Shown here in pieces: positions 1-8,020 of a DNA stretch of 64,000 bases. This stretch comes from Filifactor alocis ATCC 35896. Lineage in GTDB: Bacteria; Bacillota; Clostridia; Peptostreptococcales; Filifactoraceae. Each line of letters starts with the position of its first letter. Within the stretch, counting starts at the first letter, position 1. The stretch spans positions 186,001 to 250,000 of the forward strand of contig NC_016630.1 of the NCBI RefSeq assembly GCF_000163895.2, read 5' to 3'. Position numbers and translations under genes: made by a program. The notes beneath the pieces are model-generated. The model was not told the DNA's origin and searched no databases. It worked only from the letters and a program-made list of their open reading frames with translations.

Positions 1-3000
1 GGTTGATTCTTCTTAATAGAATCTCCGGGGTTGACTAAGATTTCAGCAATGGTTCCCGGAATAGGAGAAGCGATATGTTTAGGATTGGACTTATCTGCCT
101 TTCGTTTACTATCTTTTTTAGTTTGAACGGAACGGTCTAAAATTTCGACTTCTCTTGCAGAACCGTTTAATTCAAAATAAACAGACCTCATACCGTTTTC
201 ATCAGCATCACTGTATCCTGTATAACAGATATTAAGCAGTTTTCCATCTTCAATTGCGACATCAATTTCTTGACCTTTTTCCAAGCCGTAGAAGAATACA
301 GTGGACGGAAGGTTGCTGATATCATTATACAAATCAATATGTTTGCAATAATCATCATATACTTTTGGATAGAGAGCATAACTTAAAATATTTCGTTCGT
401 TTGCAATATCTCGATACTTTTCATTTAGGTGGAGTTTGATTTTTTCAAAATTTTCCTCCGGAAGAAGTAGTCCCGGACGTTCTGTAAGAGGAGTTTTTCC
501 TTTTAAAACGATTTTTTGTAATTCTTCAGGAAACCCTCCGTCAGGTTGACCAATCTGTCCCATAAAATATTCTACAACAGAGTCAGGGAAAGAGAGGTTT
601 TCGCCTTCTGTGAGTATATTTTCAGGAGTTAAATTATTTTTTACCATAAAAATTGCCAAATCCCCAACAATTTTAGAAGATGGAGTTACTTTTATAATAT
701 CTCCTAATAAAAGATTTGCTTGACGATAAGCTTCTTTCACCTCTTCAAATTTATGTTCAAGTCCTACTGATTTGGTTTGTGGTAACAAGTTAGAATACTG
801 TCCTCCCGGAATTTCATATTTATAAATTTCAACAGAAGGTGTTTTTAGTTCAGACTCAAATTTTTTATAAATTTTGCGTACTTCTTTGAAATAATTACTT
901 ACTTCATTTAATTCTTCTAAATCCAGTCCTGTATCTCTATCTGTATTTTTTAGAGCTGCAACAACAGCATTTAAAGAAGGTTGTGATGTAAGACCTGACA
1001 TGGATTCAAGTGTAAGATCTGCAATATCAACACCTGACTCAGCAGCCATTAAAATGGTTGCAACTGAGTTTCCAGAAGTATCGTGTGTGTGAAGATGAAT
1101 AGGAATATGCAGTTCTTTTTTTAGTTTGGAAATTAATTTTTTTGCTGCATAAGGTTTTAGCAGACCCGCCATATCTTTAATTCCTAAGATATGAATACCC
1201 GTTTTTTCCAACTCTTTTGCCTTGTTAATGTAGTACTCCAAAGGATATTTTTTGTTATTAGGATTTAAGATATCAGAAGTATAACAAATCGTTCCCTCTA
1301 CGATTTTTCCTGTGTTTAATGCAGTTTCAATCGGAAGTTTCATATTTTCTAACCAGTTTAAGCTGTCAAAAATTCTAAAGACATCAATTCCTTGTTTAGC
1401 AGAAACTTTGATGAATTCACTTACTACATTATCAGGATAATTTTTATATCCTACTGCATTAGAGGCACGTAACAACATTTGTTGTAGTACATCCGGCATG
1501 GATTCAGACAGTTTTTCCAGTCTTCTCCATGGAGATTCTTTTAAGAAACGGTAGGCTACATCAAAAGTGGCGCCTCCCCATGTTTCCATGGAGAAAGTAT
1601 CTCTAAAAATTTTATTGCAATAAGGTGCTGCTTGCAACATGTCATAGGTTCTCATACGAGTTGCAAAAAGTGACTGATGAGCATCGCGCATAGTTGTATC
1701 AGTAATATATAATTTCTTTTCATTCATAATCATTTGAGTAAAATCTTTGGCGCCCATTTCTTTGAATAATTGTTTGCTACTCTTTGAGTTTGTGGATAAA
1801 TCCATTTTAATTTTCGGAATTTTGATATCTGATATAGAAGGATCATATTTTTCATTTACGATAATATCTCCAATAAAATTCATTAATTTGCTCGCACGAT
1901 CCTTACTGCCTTTTATATTGAATAAATCTTTTGTATCTTCAATGAAGGAGGTATAGCAGTTTCCTTCTAAGAAAGTAGGGTGATTTAGGACATTGATTAA
2001 AAACGGTACATTCGTTTTTACACCTCGAATCCGAAATTCTTTAATGGAACGAAGTGCTTTTCTGGCTGCTCCGTGGAAAGTTCTGTCCCAAGAAGTTGTT
2101 TTTACTAAAAGGCTATCGTAGTAAGGACTGATTTCAGAACCGGTGAATCCATTTCCTCCATCCAGACGAATTCCAAATCCGGAAGCACTTCGATATACAG
2201 ATATTTTGCCCGTATCCGGCATGAAGTTTGCCGTTGGATTTTCTGTAGTAATACGACATTGGATAGAGTAGCCTCTGATAGAAATGTCTTCTTGTGAGTT
2301 AATATTTATTTCTGAGGAGTTGAGAGGATGTCCCATAGCGATTAAAATTTGACTTTGAACAATATCTACTCCGGTAATCATTTCTGTAACAGTGTGTTCT
2401 ACTTGGATACGAGGATTCATTTCTATAAAGTAGTAGTTTCCGGATTGATCCACCAAAAATTCCATTGTTCCTGCACTGATATAGTTCACATATTTAGCCA
2501 GTTTAACGGAATCTGAAAGAATTTTTTGTTTGATGGATTCGTCAAGAGAAATAGAAGGAGCAAACTCTATAACCTTTTGGTGACGTCGTTGCAAAGAACA
2601 GTCTCTTTCAAAAAGATGCACGATATTCCCAAGTTTGTCTCCTAAAATTTGTACCTCAATGTGTTTTGGATGGTGGAGATATTTTTCCATGAAAATAACA
2701 TCGGAATCAAAAGCTTTGATAGACTCGCTCATAGCATTTTTGAATTCATTCTCCATTTCTTCAACCGAATTTACAATACGCATTCCTCTTCCGCCGCCAC
2801 CGTTTGCAGCTTTTAAGATAACAGGATAACCTATTTTTTCGGCGATATCTTTTGCTTCCAACGAATTTTTGATAGGTTTTTGATGTCCCGGAATAGTAGG
2901 GACACCACATTCTAAAGCAACTGATTTTGCAGAGATTTTATCACCCATTTGTAACATTGTGTAGGGAGTAGGTCCAATAAATTCAATTCCGTTATCCAAA

Positions 3001-3299
3001 CACATTTGTGCAAATTTAGGATTTTCTGATAAGAAACCATATCCCGGATGAATAGCATCTACATTTTTGTCTTTTGCGATTTGGATAATTGATGCCATAT
3101 CTAAGTAAGCGTCAATAGGGCCCTTGTCTTCGCCGATTAAATAAGATTCATCTGCTTTGGTGCGAAACAGAGAATATTTATCTTCTTTGGAATAAATTCC
3201 GACGGTTCGAATTCCAAGTTCTGTAAGAGCACGGAAAATACGAATTGCTATTTCGCCACGGTTTGCTACTAAAACTTTTTTGAATTTTTTTGTTTCCAT
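1..3299 (-). CDS. pyc: Pyruvate carboxylase, C-terminus cut by window edge
   Basis: Biotin-dependent enzyme that carboxylates pyruvate to oxaloacetate (anaplerosis). About 1099 codons are visible. The N-terminal biotin carboxylase half has the LVANRGEIAIR start, an ATP-grasp region with CSLQRRHQK and EMNPRIQVEHTVTE. The carboxyltransferase half has DTTMRDAHQSL and HLHTHDTSGN. The biotinyl domain begins near residue 1080 (SPIPGTIAEILVNPGDS), so only about 45-50 residues with the biotinyl lysine lie beyond base 1. The start ATG at 3299 follows AGGGA. It is single-domain-order type (BC-CT-BCCP on one chain), as in Bacillus. It has its own promoter and operator-like repeat upstream. Confidence 0.96.
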   Translation of the reverse strand, partial: METKKFKKVLVANRGEIAIRIFRALTELGIRTVGIYSKEDKYSLFRTKADESYLIGEDKGPIDAYLDMASIIQIAKDKNVDAIHPGYGFLSENPKFAQMCLDNGIEFIGPTPYTMLQMGDKISAKSVALECGVPTIPGHQKPIKNSLEAKDIAEKIGYPVILKAANGGGGRGMRIVNSVEEMENEFKNAMSESIKAFDSDVIFMEKYLHHPKHIEVQILGDKLGNIVHLFERDCSLQRRHQKVIEFAPSISLDESIKQKILSDSVKLAKYVNYISAGTMEFLVDQSGNYYFIEMNPRIQVEHTVTEMITGVDIVQSQILIAMGHPLNSSEININSQEDISIRGYSIQCRITTENPTANFMPDTGKISVYRSASGFGIRLDGGNGFTGSEISPYYDSLLVKTTSWDRTFHGAARKALRSIKEFRIRGVKTNVPFLINVLNHPTFLEGNCYTSFIEDTKDLFNIKGSKDRASKLMNFIGDIIVNEKYDPSISDIKIPKIKMDLSTNSKSSKQLFKEMGAKDFTQMIMNEKKLYITDTTMRDAHQSLFATRMRTYDMLQAAPYCNKIFRDTFSMETWGGATFDVAYRFLKESPWRRLEKLSESMPDVLQQMLLRASNAVGYKNYPDNVVSEFIKVSAKQGIDVFRIFDSLNWLENMKLPIETALNTGKIVEGTICYTSDILNPNNKKYPLEYYINKAKELEKTGIHILGIKDMAGLLKPYAAKKLISKLKKELHIPIHLHTHDTSGNSVATILMAAESGVDIADLTLESMSGLTSQPSLNAVVAALKNTDRDTGLDLEELNEVSNYFKEVRKIYKKFESELKTPSVEIYKYEIPGGQYSNLLPQTKSVGLEHKFEEVKEAYRQANLLLGDIIKVTPSSKIVGDLAIFMVKNNLTPENILTEGENLSFPDSVVEYFMGQIGQPDGGFPEELQKIVLKGKTPLTERPGLLLPEENFEKIKLHLNEKYRDIANERNILSYALYPKVYDDYCKHIDLYNDISNLPSTVFFYGLEKGQEIDVAIEDGKLLNICYTGYSDADENGMRSVYFELNGSAREVEILDRSVQTKKDSKRKADKSNPKHIASPIPGTIAEILVNPGDSIKKNQ

Positions 3300-3334
3300 A
3301 AAATCAGTCCCTTCTAAAAATATTGTGTTGTATG

Positions 3335-3348
3335 TTGTATACGTACAA
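3335..3348. promoter_or_regulatory. Operator-like inverted repeat downstream of the pyc promoter
   Basis: TTGTA-TACG-TACAA: five-base arms around a four-base centre. It lies just after the predicted transcription start of pyc, where a bound repressor would block elongation or initiation. The cognate regulator is unknown. Confidence 0.35.
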
Positions 3349-3366
3349 GTTATATAATTAAATGAC

Positions 3367-3395
3367 ACTATATCATGTAATACAGCATGTGTCAA
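3367..3395 (-). promoter_or_regulatory. Sigma-A-type promoter of pyc
   Basis: On the minus strand TTGACA is followed after exactly 17 bases by TATAGT, 68 bases ahead of the pyc start codon. This is a near-consensus vegetative promoter. Confidence 0.8.
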
Positions 3396-3551
3396 TCATT
3401 CATTTTGAATTTTTGAAATATTACGATTTCTTATGCAATTACAATAAAATATGTGAATGGATAATAAACGAATGATATGAATAATATTATTCATTTTTTT
3501 ATTTTGTGAGAAAATAACTATATTGGTTACTTATATCAGCAAATTATAAAA

Positions 3552-3587
3552 ATACCCTCTTTACCTAATAAATGGTAAAGAGGGTAT
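3552..3587 (-). terminator. Rho-independent terminator of the F420-ligase-like gene
   Basis: A perfect 14-bp stem (ATACCCTCTTTACC paired with GGTAAAGAGGGTAT) has an eight-base loop. On the minus strand it is followed by ATTTTTATAA. It lies 47 bases after the stop codon of the gene at 3634-4824. Confidence 0.9.
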
Positions 3588-3633
3588 TAGTAGATTTATT
3601 AATTATTTTTATGATAATTAAGCGATTAAAAAA

Positions 3634-4824
3634 TTAATCTGCATAATTATCAAAATATCCTTGAATTAATACAATAGGAGTTCCTTTGTCACCGCTTCCG
3701 GAAGTCAAGTCACAAAGCGAACCAATCAAATCAGTTAGTCGGCGTGGTGTTGTTCCTTGAGTAACCATAGAACCTTTTAAGTCTTTTTCTTTCTTTTGGA
3801 TAGAATTTACAATAGCTTCTTTCAGTGCTTCTCCCTTCAAAGATGCAAAGTCATTATCAGCAAGATATTTTAATTTTATTTCATTTGGTTGTCCGTCCAG
3901 TCCTTTGGTATATCCGGGCGATACAACAGGATCCGCTAACTCCCAAATTTTCCCGACAGGGTCTTTAAAAGCACCGTCTCCATATACTAACACTTCCAAT
4001 GTTTTTCCAGTTGCATCTTTAATTTTATTTTGAACTTCTGTTACAAATTCGTTGGCATTTCTAGGGAATAACTTTACAGATTCTTCTGTAGATTTGTTGG
4101 AACCTAACAAACCGTAATCGGCATTATACCCACTTCCGTTAATGGAATAATTCATGATATCATCCAAACTTAATACTTGTTCCGCACCACTTTCTAATAA
4201 AATTCGTTTTGTTCTGGCTCTGGTATGAATATCACAATTCAATACATATTTTGTGTGTTCAAGGACAGTGTTGGGATTATTAGATAGAATTACTTCCACT
4301 TCGCAATTTTGAGATAAAATTAATTCTTTATAGTATTCAATATAATCAACACCTGTAAAGACATGTGCTTTGTATCCAAATAAATCACGATATCGTTCTT
4401 CTGTCAAAACATCTGAATAAGGATTTATCTTTTCACGGTCCAAATCATCTAATGAAATTAAATGGTTTCCTACCTCATCGGAAGGATAATTCAGTACAAG
4501 AGTAATTTTATCAACACCTTTTGCAATTCCTTTCAAGCAAATAGCAAACCTATTTCTGCTTAAAATAGGAAAGATTAATCCGATATGTTTATTTTTGAAT
4601 TTTTCTTTCACATCACATGCAATCTGATCAACAGTGGCATAGTTTCCTTGAGCTCTTGCAAGAACAGCTTCGGTCACTCCTAAAACATCACGATCATTTA
4701 GCTTTATATTATCTGATTCACATGCTTCCATCAAAGAATTTACTACCATTGATGAAAGATCATCTCCTTCGCGAATAATACCGGTTCTAATACCTCTTGA
4801 TATAGTTCCTACACATCTTGACAT
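3634..4824 (-). CDS. Coenzyme F420-0:L-glutamate ligase-like protein
   Basis: 396 residues. The N-terminal half resembles the CofE/FbiB F420 gamma-glutamyl ligase fold: IIREGDDLSSMVVNSL near residue 17 and the DVLGVTEAVLARAQGNYA stretch near residue 46. The C-terminal part has VYGDGAFKDPVGKIWELADP. Known CofE enzymes add gamma-linked glutamates to F420-0, but Clostridia of this type are not known to make F420 and no other F420 gene is in view. The physiological substrate is therefore open, possibly another gamma-glutamyl or amide ligation (inference). The start ATG follows AAGAGG. It is monocistronic with its own promoter and terminator. Confidence 0.75.
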   Translation of the reverse strand: MSRCVGTISRGIRTGIIREGDDLSSMVVNSLMEACESDNIKLNDRDVLGVTEAVLARAQGNYATVDQIACDVKEKFKNKHIGLIFPILSRNRFAICLKGIAKGVDKITLVLNYPSDEVGNHLISLDDLDREKINPYSDVLTEERYRDLFGYKAHVFTGVDYIEYYKELILSQNCEVEVILSNNPNTVLEHTKYVLNCDIHTRARTKRILLESGAEQVLSLDDIMNYSINGSGYNADYGLLGSNKSTEESVKLFPRNANEFVTEVQNKIKDATGKTLEVLVYGDGAFKDPVGKIWELADPVVSPGYTKGLDGQPNEIKLKYLADNDFASLKGEALKEAIVNSIQKKEKDLKGSMVTQGTTPRRLTDLIGSLCDLTSGSGDKGTPIVLIQGYFDNYAD

Positions 4825-4902
4825 AATAAATTTACCTCTTTCTCTTATGGATTATAAAAGACTTAATATTTTTGTGTAAGCTATTCTCTAAACTTACAAT
4901 TT

Positions 4903-4931
4903 ATTATATACTAAACTTATCGAATTAGCAA
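4903..4931 (-). promoter_or_regulatory. Promoter of the F420-ligase-like gene
   Basis: On the minus strand TTGCTA, a 17-base spacer and TATAAT lie about 80 bases upstream of the start codon at 4824. The -35 box overlaps one arm of the inverted repeat at 4917-4976. Confidence 0.7.
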
Positions 4932-4976
4932 ACTCAAAAGTATATTTTTTTGTTTTTCAAAAAATTAATTCGATAA
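4917..4976. repeat. Separated 11-bp perfect inverted repeat over the -35 region
   Basis: TTATCGAATTA (4917-4927) and its exact reverse complement TAATTCGATAA (4966-4976) are separated by 38 bases. The left arm overlaps the -35 of the promoter at 4903-4931. This fits a pair of half-operators or a looping repressor site between divergent genes; the regulator is unknown. Confidence 0.5.
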
Positions 4977-5108
4977 AAACGGAACATTATACATAGTGAT
5001 AGTATATATAGTTCGTTTTTTAACGAAACACTGAAAAAGTTTGATAAAATCTTTGAATCATAAAATGATGAAATTTACCGGTTTATGATATAAGTTTGGA
5101 GAATAAAT

Positions 5109-7418
5109 ATGAGTAGTATATGGATGGAAAGGAACGATAAAACGTATATTGGAGAAGTTGATGAAGGTTTGGGATTACTTTCTGCTATGATAAAAAATCG
5201 TGGCATTGAAGATGTGGAAGAATTTTTAAATCCGGATGAAGACTCCTTTATTGATCCATATTTGATGAAAGGGATGGATGAAACGGTAACGAGGTTACAA
5301 TTTGCAATGGCTCATAAAGAGAAAATTGTAATTTTTGGGGATTATGATGTAGACGGGGTCTCATCGACATCCATTTTATTTCGTTATTTTGAAGAAATAG
5401 GATATGAAGTAGGAGTGTATATTCCGGATAGAAGAAAAGAAGGGTATGGATTAAACGAAGAAGCAATTGTCCATTTAAAGGATTTGGGATATGATTTAAT
5501 TATTACAGTTGATTGTGGAATCTCTGCAATCAAAGAGGTGGATTTGTGCAATCAACTTAAGATGGATATTATTATTACAGATCATCATCAGTGTCCGGAG
5601 CAACTTCCAAAAGCGTATGCGATTCTTAATCCTCATCAAAGCGATTGTAGTTATCCGTTTAAGGAACTATGTGGTGCAGGGATTGCGCTGAAGTTGGTAC
5701 AAGCGTTAAAAAATAGTAGTATAACTGAGTTGATGAGTTATCTTGAGATAGCAGCAGTTGCTACTATTGCAGATTTGGTTCCTCTTTTAGGAGAAAACAG
5801 AAGTATTGTTAAATTTGGATTGAATAGTATCAATCAAAACAAATTAAATCTGGGAATTCAGGTATTAATAGATGTTGCACAATTAAAAAAACAACAAATA
5901 ACTTCATACAATGTGGGGTTTCAATTAGCTCCGCGGATTAACGCTGGAGGTAGGTTAGATTCTGCTATGACAGGAGTTTTACTTTTAACAACACATTCTG
6001 TTGATGAAGCAATGCGATATGCTGTTATTTTGAATGAATATAATGCACAAAGGCAACTGATAGAACAGACGATGTTAGAGGAAGCAATCACTATGATTGA
6101 ATCTCACGAAAAGCACAGAAACAATAATGTGATTGTGGTGTATGAGAAAGGATGGAATGAAGGCGTAATCGGAATTGTATCATCTAGAATTACAGAACGA
6201 TATGGGAAACCTTCTTTTGTATTTTCAATAGACGAGAACGGAATTGCAAAAGGCTCCGGGAGAAGTATATCTGATTTTCATCTGTTTCACGCATTACAAG
6301 AAATAAGTGATTGTATGTTGGGATTTGGCGGTCATAGTCAGGCTGCCGGATTATCTATTAGAGTTGAAAATTTGAATATTTTTGAACAAAATATCAATTT
6401 CGTTTCTGAAAAATATTTAACCAATCAATCTTTCAAAAAAAAGTTCTTTTTTGATTCTGAATTGAAAGAGGAATATTTGAACTTGGATTTTCTGAATAAA
6501 GTTAAGCAGATGGAACCTTTTGGCATAAAGAATCCAACCCCCCTTTTTTTGATGAAAAACGTCAGAATAAAACAGGTCGGTCGGATTGGGAAGAATCAAA
6601 CACATTTTCGCGGACAATTAAATCGTTACACTATCTTAGGATTTGATTTTGGAGAACTTTCAGATGATATTTTAGCTAATAGTGACAAGGAGTTGGATAT
6701 TCTGTGCTCTATAGAAGAAAACGTATATCGAGATGCTGTCAGTTTGCAATTGAAATTAAGAGATTATAAGTGGATTGAACAAGATGATATGATAGAAGAT
6801 ATGATACCCTTGGCGGAGTGTATTATAGAAGAAATTTTAAAAGAGGAATCTTTTTTCAAAAACATTGCAGTTTGGGAAAAAAGAGATTTTGATTCGAACA
6901 CTTTATTTCTAACATCAATTCCTTCTATTTTAAAACAACTAAAGAGGGAACAATTGTATCTGGATTGTGCTACAAATCAAGTTAAATTTATTTCCAATAT
7001 TGAAAAAATATTCTTAAAAGACTATAATAATATCATTATTTGTGACAGTTTGTCAAAGTGTATTATTTCTCATCAAAACAATTTAAATTTCGAAAAAATA
7101 TACTTTTTTAATTTCCTAAGCAATCCACTGAAAATATCTAAAGTATTTTCTTTTCCGCAAGGAAAGAATATTTCTTTTTTAGAAAAGATAGAGAGGAATC
7201 AAAAGATAAAGATATCTGCTGATATAATCGAAAATATGGCATTAGATAGAGTTTTGAAAATGTGGATACAAATTTTATTGTTGCAAAAATTAGAGATGGT
7301 TTCATTTCGATATTCTTCCGGTAATATCTTTTTGGAAGACTTATTCATAAAGAACAGAAAAGAGGACTATCTAAAAATACTGAAGAAGTTGGAATCTTTT
7401 TTAGAAGTGGAATATTAA
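5109..7418 (+). CDS. recJ: Single-stranded-DNA-specific exonuclease RecJ
   Basis: 5'-3' ssDNA exonuclease used in recombination and mismatch or base-excision repair. 769 residues, close to the long Bacillus form and longer than the E. coli enzyme (about 577). Motif I FGDYDVDGVSST (about 76-87) and the DHH motif DHHQCPE (158-164) bind the catalytic metals. DHHA1 shows GGHSQAAGLSI near residue 415. The C-terminal 200 residues are the Firmicutes-type extension, poorly conserved and AT-rich here. It is first gene of recJ-apt-relA-dtd-MBL-aspS; apt starts 18 bases after its stop. Confidence 0.95.
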   Translation: MSSIWMERNDKTYIGEVDEGLGLLSAMIKNRGIEDVEEFLNPDEDSFIDPYLMKGMDETVTRLQFAMAHKEKIVIFGDYDVDGVSSTSILFRYFEEIGYEVGVYIPDRRKEGYGLNEEAIVHLKDLGYDLIITVDCGISAIKEVDLCNQLKMDIIITDHHQCPEQLPKAYAILNPHQSDCSYPFKELCGAGIALKLVQALKNSSITELMSYLEIAAVATIADLVPLLGENRSIVKFGLNSINQNKLNLGIQVLIDVAQLKKQQITSYNVGFQLAPRINAGGRLDSAMTGVLLLTTHSVDEAMRYAVILNEYNAQRQLIEQTMLEEAITMIESHEKHRNNNVIVVYEKGWNEGVIGIVSSRITERYGKPSFVFSIDENGIAKGSGRSISDFHLFHALQEISDCMLGFGGHSQAAGLSIRVENLNIFEQNINFVSEKYLTNQSFKKKFFFDSELKEEYLNLDFLNKVKQMEPFGIKNPTPLFLMKNVRIKQVGRIGKNQTHFRGQLNRYTILGFDFGELSDDILANSDKELDILCSIEENVYRDAVSLQLKLRDYKWIEQDDMIEDMIPLAECIIEEILKEESFFKNIAVWEKRDFDSNTLFLTSIPSILKQLKREQLYLDCATNQVKFISNIEKIFLKDYNNIIICDSLSKCIISHQNNLNFEKIYFFNFLSNPLKISKVFSFPQGKNISFLEKIERNQKIKISADIIENMALDRVLKMWIQILLLQKLEMVSFRYSSGNIFLEDLFIKNRKEDYLKILKKLESFLEVEY

Positions 7419-7436
7419 AATTTAGAGGAGAAATTT

Positions 7437-7955
7437 ATGGATTTAAAATCAAAAATCAGAGTTATTGAAGATTTTCCGAAGAAAGGGATTAGTTTTAAGG
7501 ACATTACAACATTGTTGAAGGATGGAGCAGCTTTTCGAGAAATTGTTGATACCATTGCAGAGGATTTAAGAGAAAAAAATATAGATATTGTTGTAGGACC
7601 GGAAGCAAGGGGGTTTATGATTGCTGCTGCCGTTGCATATGCACTTGGTGCTGCATTTGTTCCTGTAAGAAAACCGGGAAAGTTGCCGGCTGAAACAAGG
7701 ACATATGAATATGATTTGGAGTATGGTGTAGATCAGCTGGAAGTTCATGTAGATGCAATTTATGAAGGTGCAAAAGTTGCTGTTGTAGATGATTTGTTGG
7801 CTACAGGAGGAACGGTGAGTGCAGTGATTAAGTTAATTGAATCTTTAGGCGGAACGGTTTCTCAATGTGAGTTTTTGATTGAGCTTGAAGAATTGAAAGG
7901 AAGAGAAAAATTGCAAGGGTATGATATTGAATCCTTTGTGAAGTACCCGTGTTAG
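7437..7955 (+). CDS. apt: Adenine phosphoribosyltransferase
   Basis: Salvages adenine to AMP using PRPP. 172 residues, the usual family length. The PRPP-binding loop VVDDLLATGGTVSA lies at 116-129, and GPEARGF (54-60) contributes to adenine and pyrophosphate binding. An AGAGGAG ribosome-binding site precedes the ATG. The recJ-apt-relA order is typical of Firmicutes and ties purine salvage to (p)ppGpp metabolism. Confidence 0.97.
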   Translation: MDLKSKIRVIEDFPKKGISFKDITTLLKDGAAFREIVDTIAEDLREKNIDIVVGPEARGFMIAAAVAYALGAAFVPVRKPGKLPAETRTYEYDLEYGVDQLEVHVDAIYEGAKVAVVDDLLATGGTVSAVIKLIESLGGTVSQCEFLIELEELKGREKLQGYDIESFVKYPC

Positions 7956-8020
7956 TTTTGGTGTGACAATAGTACACGTATTTCTATATAAAGTGGATTG
8001 CGAAAAAGGAGGGATATAAG

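Larger units (their letters stand above)
3300..3633. other. 334-bp intergenic region between pyc and the F420-ligase-like gene
   Basis: It holds the pyc promoter and operator-like repeat at its left and the terminator of the upstream minus-strand gene at its right. The middle (about 3400-3545) is AT-rich with no ORF or obvious RNA structure. Confidence 0.7.
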
